Shown: one piece after another, positions 62,001-64,000 of the stretch | Layout: each line of letters starts with the position of its first letter | Numbering within the stretch: the stretch's first letter is position 1 | Origin: Desarmillaria ectypa | Taxonomy: Eukaryota; Basidiomycota; Agaricomycetes; Agaricales; Physalacriaceae | Length of the DNA: 64,000 nucleotides | Reading direction: 5' to 3' | NCBI GenBank assembly: GCA_030407005.1 | Contig: JAUDYN010000004.1 | Span: 2,418,001 to 2,482,000, forward strand | The notes under the pieces: generated by a model | What the model saw: the letters and a program-made list of their open reading frames with translations, nothing else | Told to the model about the DNA's origin: nothing | The model's database searches: none | Made by a program: the position numbers and the translations under genes

Positions 62001-62420
62001 TGAGGGGGTCGCTTCCGTCCCAAACGGTTTTGTCGGTAAGGGATACTAGGCGAAGCTTTTCAAGCGCGTCGTTGGCATTGGATATGAGCTCTCGAAGGAA
62101 AACCTCCCTATATGGGCATTGAGATTACAGAATACTTCTAAAAGAAAAGTTTCACCTACTTGTGCGAATAGAGACTAGGAAATATTCAGTGAAACTATCG
62201 GCCGAAGCTGAATGAGATACATACCTATTAATAACGATCTTTCGCATTCGTGCTACATCGCTCTGAATGAAAAGGAAAAGTAAGAAGGGGGTAGAAAGAA
62301 GAGTATCACCGATAATACCTGGTAGTCGTAGGTCTCTTTATGAATGTCCGTGGCATCCTGTGCAGCGACATATGAAGTGATGAGGGACAAGGAGAGGAAG
62401 AGGGAAGGAAGGATTCGCAT
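59084..62420 (-). CDS. Endoplasmin: ER-resident Hsp90 (Grp94/HSP90B1 type) with HDEL signal
   Basis: The start at 62,420 gives a signal peptide (MRILPSLFLSLSLITSYVAA). The ATPase domain follows: KIVINSLYSHKEVFLRELIS, NANDALEKLRLVSLTDKTVW, TLIITDTGIGMSPEELKQNL, GTLAKSGTSEFLA and NLIGAFGLGFYSSFLVADKV. The charged linker is acidic (EVPEEPKDGNEITDEDEGIV). The middle domain has SVLVDQWVQLNAQAPLWTRD, FYKATFKDNEDPLAWHHFSG, DIRLMVKRVFITNDLGDDAL, AEDLPLNVSRETLQSTLFLR and NKKQGQNQIFFLAEMGKETK. The C-terminal domain has LVTSPCAIVADSHGYTANVQ with RMMS, FAMKAKLLEINPRSPLIEGL and FFSRVDRVLRRSLG, ending NVVVNHDEL, a classic retention signal. It is intron-rich (well over ten introns), with a 15-nt micro-exon at 62,160-62,174. 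Clients are unknown; by homology it folds secretory and membrane proteins. Confidence 0.93.
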
Positions 62421-62707
62421 GGCTCGTCCGAGACTAGTCGAAACGCCTTTCAGGACTCGAAGGTAATGGAAAACCCGGTGATGACGCCTTGCCGCCTTTT
62501 ATACTGCTCACAAGCCTTGGGTGTATACGTGTCACCTTCGACGCTCGGATTTCGAGGGAGAAAGGCGTGACCTATGATCACGGGGCTAGTCACAATAGGC
62601 TAACGCGAGGAACGCGACGCGACGTGGAGGACGCAGTAAAATGTATTTATTTAATATTACTTGGTACTATAAGTATCAGTTACTACAAGATTCAAAAGAA
62701 ATCATTA

Positions 62708-64000
62708 TTATGAAGGCGCATCCAAGTGAACTGATAGTTTCGGCGCCGAAAGATTTGAAAGGTAATCCTGTGACTCCAGTGTGAATATTCCACTTGTGAC
62801 AACTAGAAAGGTCCACGTACTCTGATCCATCGTTCTCGTTGTTCTGGAACATGATCGAACATTATGTACCTTTTATCATTCTAAAAGGAAAGTGCGAGGT
62901 TTAGCCGTTGCGTGAACATTTGTTTGATCGGAAGTACTTACCTTTAACACTTTTTCCATCTCCTGAACGTCAACATTTTTAGCAAGCGCTTTCATGTCAA
63001 CCTTACCGCCTCCGCCTTCTCCTTCGTCCTCACCCATGTCGTCAGCTTTCACGCCACCATCTACACCTTCCCCACCGATCTTCCCTAGCCTACCCCAGAA
63101 CTCCACAAAGGAATTCTCAGAGAGCATATCATCGAACGCCTTTCGGGATTCAAAAGTTCGTTCACGTTGCCATTTTTCAAATTCATGCTCCAAAACGTTA
63201 GCTGTATAGCCGAGCTTAGTGACTGGAAGAGAAGAGAGTAGCAATGATATCGGAATTGATTTGAAGTCGGTCGCAAGACTAGGAGCATAGGACTCGAAAA
63301 GGGTGTGAAGACTTTTAATGTGTTTCCCACGGAGGTGACTTATGTGGGTATGGAAGAGGTGTAGCATTTGGTCAACGGGGAGAGGGGAGTTCCGAAATCT
63401 GGGATCAGTTTGCAGCTGCGGAAGAGCACTTTCCCATGCAATCTGAATCACCAAAGTCAGCCACCGTTCACTAATGGAAAGGCTCGTACCTGTGGTTCCC
63501 GAATCGCATCTGTAAGCAGTGTCCTAAAATATGACGAAAATCAAGTCAGCGCCTCACGGCTTTGGTTAGCGATCGAAATAGATCTTTGGCGCACTTGAAA
63601 TCTCTTTCCCCCTCTTCTTTGTTTAGCTCGTTTCGAGACCGGCCTATATTTGCTTCTACAATTCCACGCTCAATCCGCACCTTTTCTTCTCGTTCTTTTA
63701 CGGCTTTCTCTTTGCGTAGCCGTCGACGCTCACTCTCATCGATGTCAACGTCTATTTTGGCGTTACCTGGAGGGTTTTCCATCATGGCAGCCGTCTGACC
63801 CCTGCCCTTTTCTTGCGCCTTCTGGAAAGTATTGAACAATTCTTCTCTTAATGAAGAGGACCCCACGGCATCATAGCGAGGATCACGCGTCAATGAGCGT
63901 TTCACCTGAAGCAAAAAACGAGTAAGGTACGCGCAACGCAGGGAAGACATGACCGACATCTTTCCAGACAGCGTCCCGCGGTAACTGATTCTCTCTGAGG
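62708..64000 (-). CDS. FF-domain protein, TCERG1/CA150-like (splicing/transcription coupling), C-terminal part
   Basis: The gene runs off the right edge. Exons visible on the minus strand start with LRENQLPRDAVWKD, then VKRSLTRDPRYDAVGSSSLR and EELFNTFQKAQEKGRG (an FF domain end). A charged ERRRLRKEKAVKEREEKVRI helix follows, then WESALPQLQTDPRFRNSPLP with VDQMLHLFHTHISHLRGKHI (FF domain), SLLLSSLPVTKLGYTANVLE and RKAFDDMLSENSFVEFWGRL. An acidic/Gly insert (DMGEDEGEGGGGKVDMKA) leads to EMEKVLKNDKRYIMFDHVPE, QRERWIRDYLSNLSAPKLSV and the stop near 62,708. FF domains bind phosphorylated RNA polymerase II CTD and splicing factors. The order and the NDKRY..FD..PE.RE.W ending favour TCERG1/CA150-type over Prp40. 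WW domains, if any, lie outside the window. Confidence 0.82.

Overview
The window is nuclear DNA of a filamentous basidiomycete, most likely a mushroom-forming Agaricomycete. Nearly every gene is cut by many introns of about 45-65 bp with GT(A/G)NGT donors. Genes lie on both strands at roughly one per 2 kb, there are no operons, and several products belong to families I associate mainly with basidiomycetes. Intron-exon structures were read by hand from frame continuity, splice sites and family similarity. No transcript evidence was available, so individual junctions may be off.

Layout: 1-4 kb holds WDR3/Utp12 (partial, -), aspartyl aminopeptidase (+) and IMP4 (-). 3.9-6.6 kb is an AT-rich gap with a probable solo-LTR remnant. 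6.6-14.1 kb holds ALG8 (-), VMA21 (+), a disordered proline/serine-rich protein (-) and a two-part protein of unknown function (-). 14.1-18.9 kb is a long stretch with no supportable gene. 18.9-24 kb holds a multi-pass membrane protein (-), a small ankyrin protein (+) and a gap. 24-33.5 kb is dense: DRG1 (-), a KCH-type potassium channel (+), VTI1 (-), EMC3 (+), GlcNAc-6-P deacetylase (+) and NCS1 (-). 33.7-41 kb holds a Cys-rich/disordered protein (+), a PROPPIN (+), DAD4 (+), ATE1 (+) and a peroxisomal adenine nucleotide carrier (-). 41-50.3 kb is all minus strand: a UBA/Cys-rich/E2 multidomain protein, a GILT-like protein, a Cid2-like protein, a C2H2 zinc finger protein and a candidate ribonucleotide reductase inhibitor. 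51.3-57.8 kb holds a large kelch membrane protein (+) and a long disordered protein (-). 59-64 kb holds an ER-retained Hsp90 (endoplasmin, -) and the 3' part of an FF-domain protein (-).

The genes are mostly housekeeping and form no single pathway. Recurring themes are ribosome biogenesis (Utp12 and IMP4, both U3 processome), the secretory pathway (ALG8, VMA21, EMC3, VTI1, endoplasmin, GILT) and ubiquitin/N-degron control (the E2 protein and ATE1). Four head-to-head pairs share short upstream regions: WDR3/aminopeptidase 114 bp, ALG8/VMA21 219 bp, DRG1/KCH 306 bp and VTI1/EMC3 85 bp.

Points most worth a second look are the UBA-(Cys-rich)-E2 fusion, an HDEL-tagged Grp94 in a fungus, a 15-nt micro-exon, a start-codon-only coding exon, a GC-AG intron, the Dif1/Spd1-like RNR inhibitor candidate and the LTR remnant with a duplicated TATA-like block. 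I found no CRISPR array, rRNA, convincing tRNA or defence-type system.
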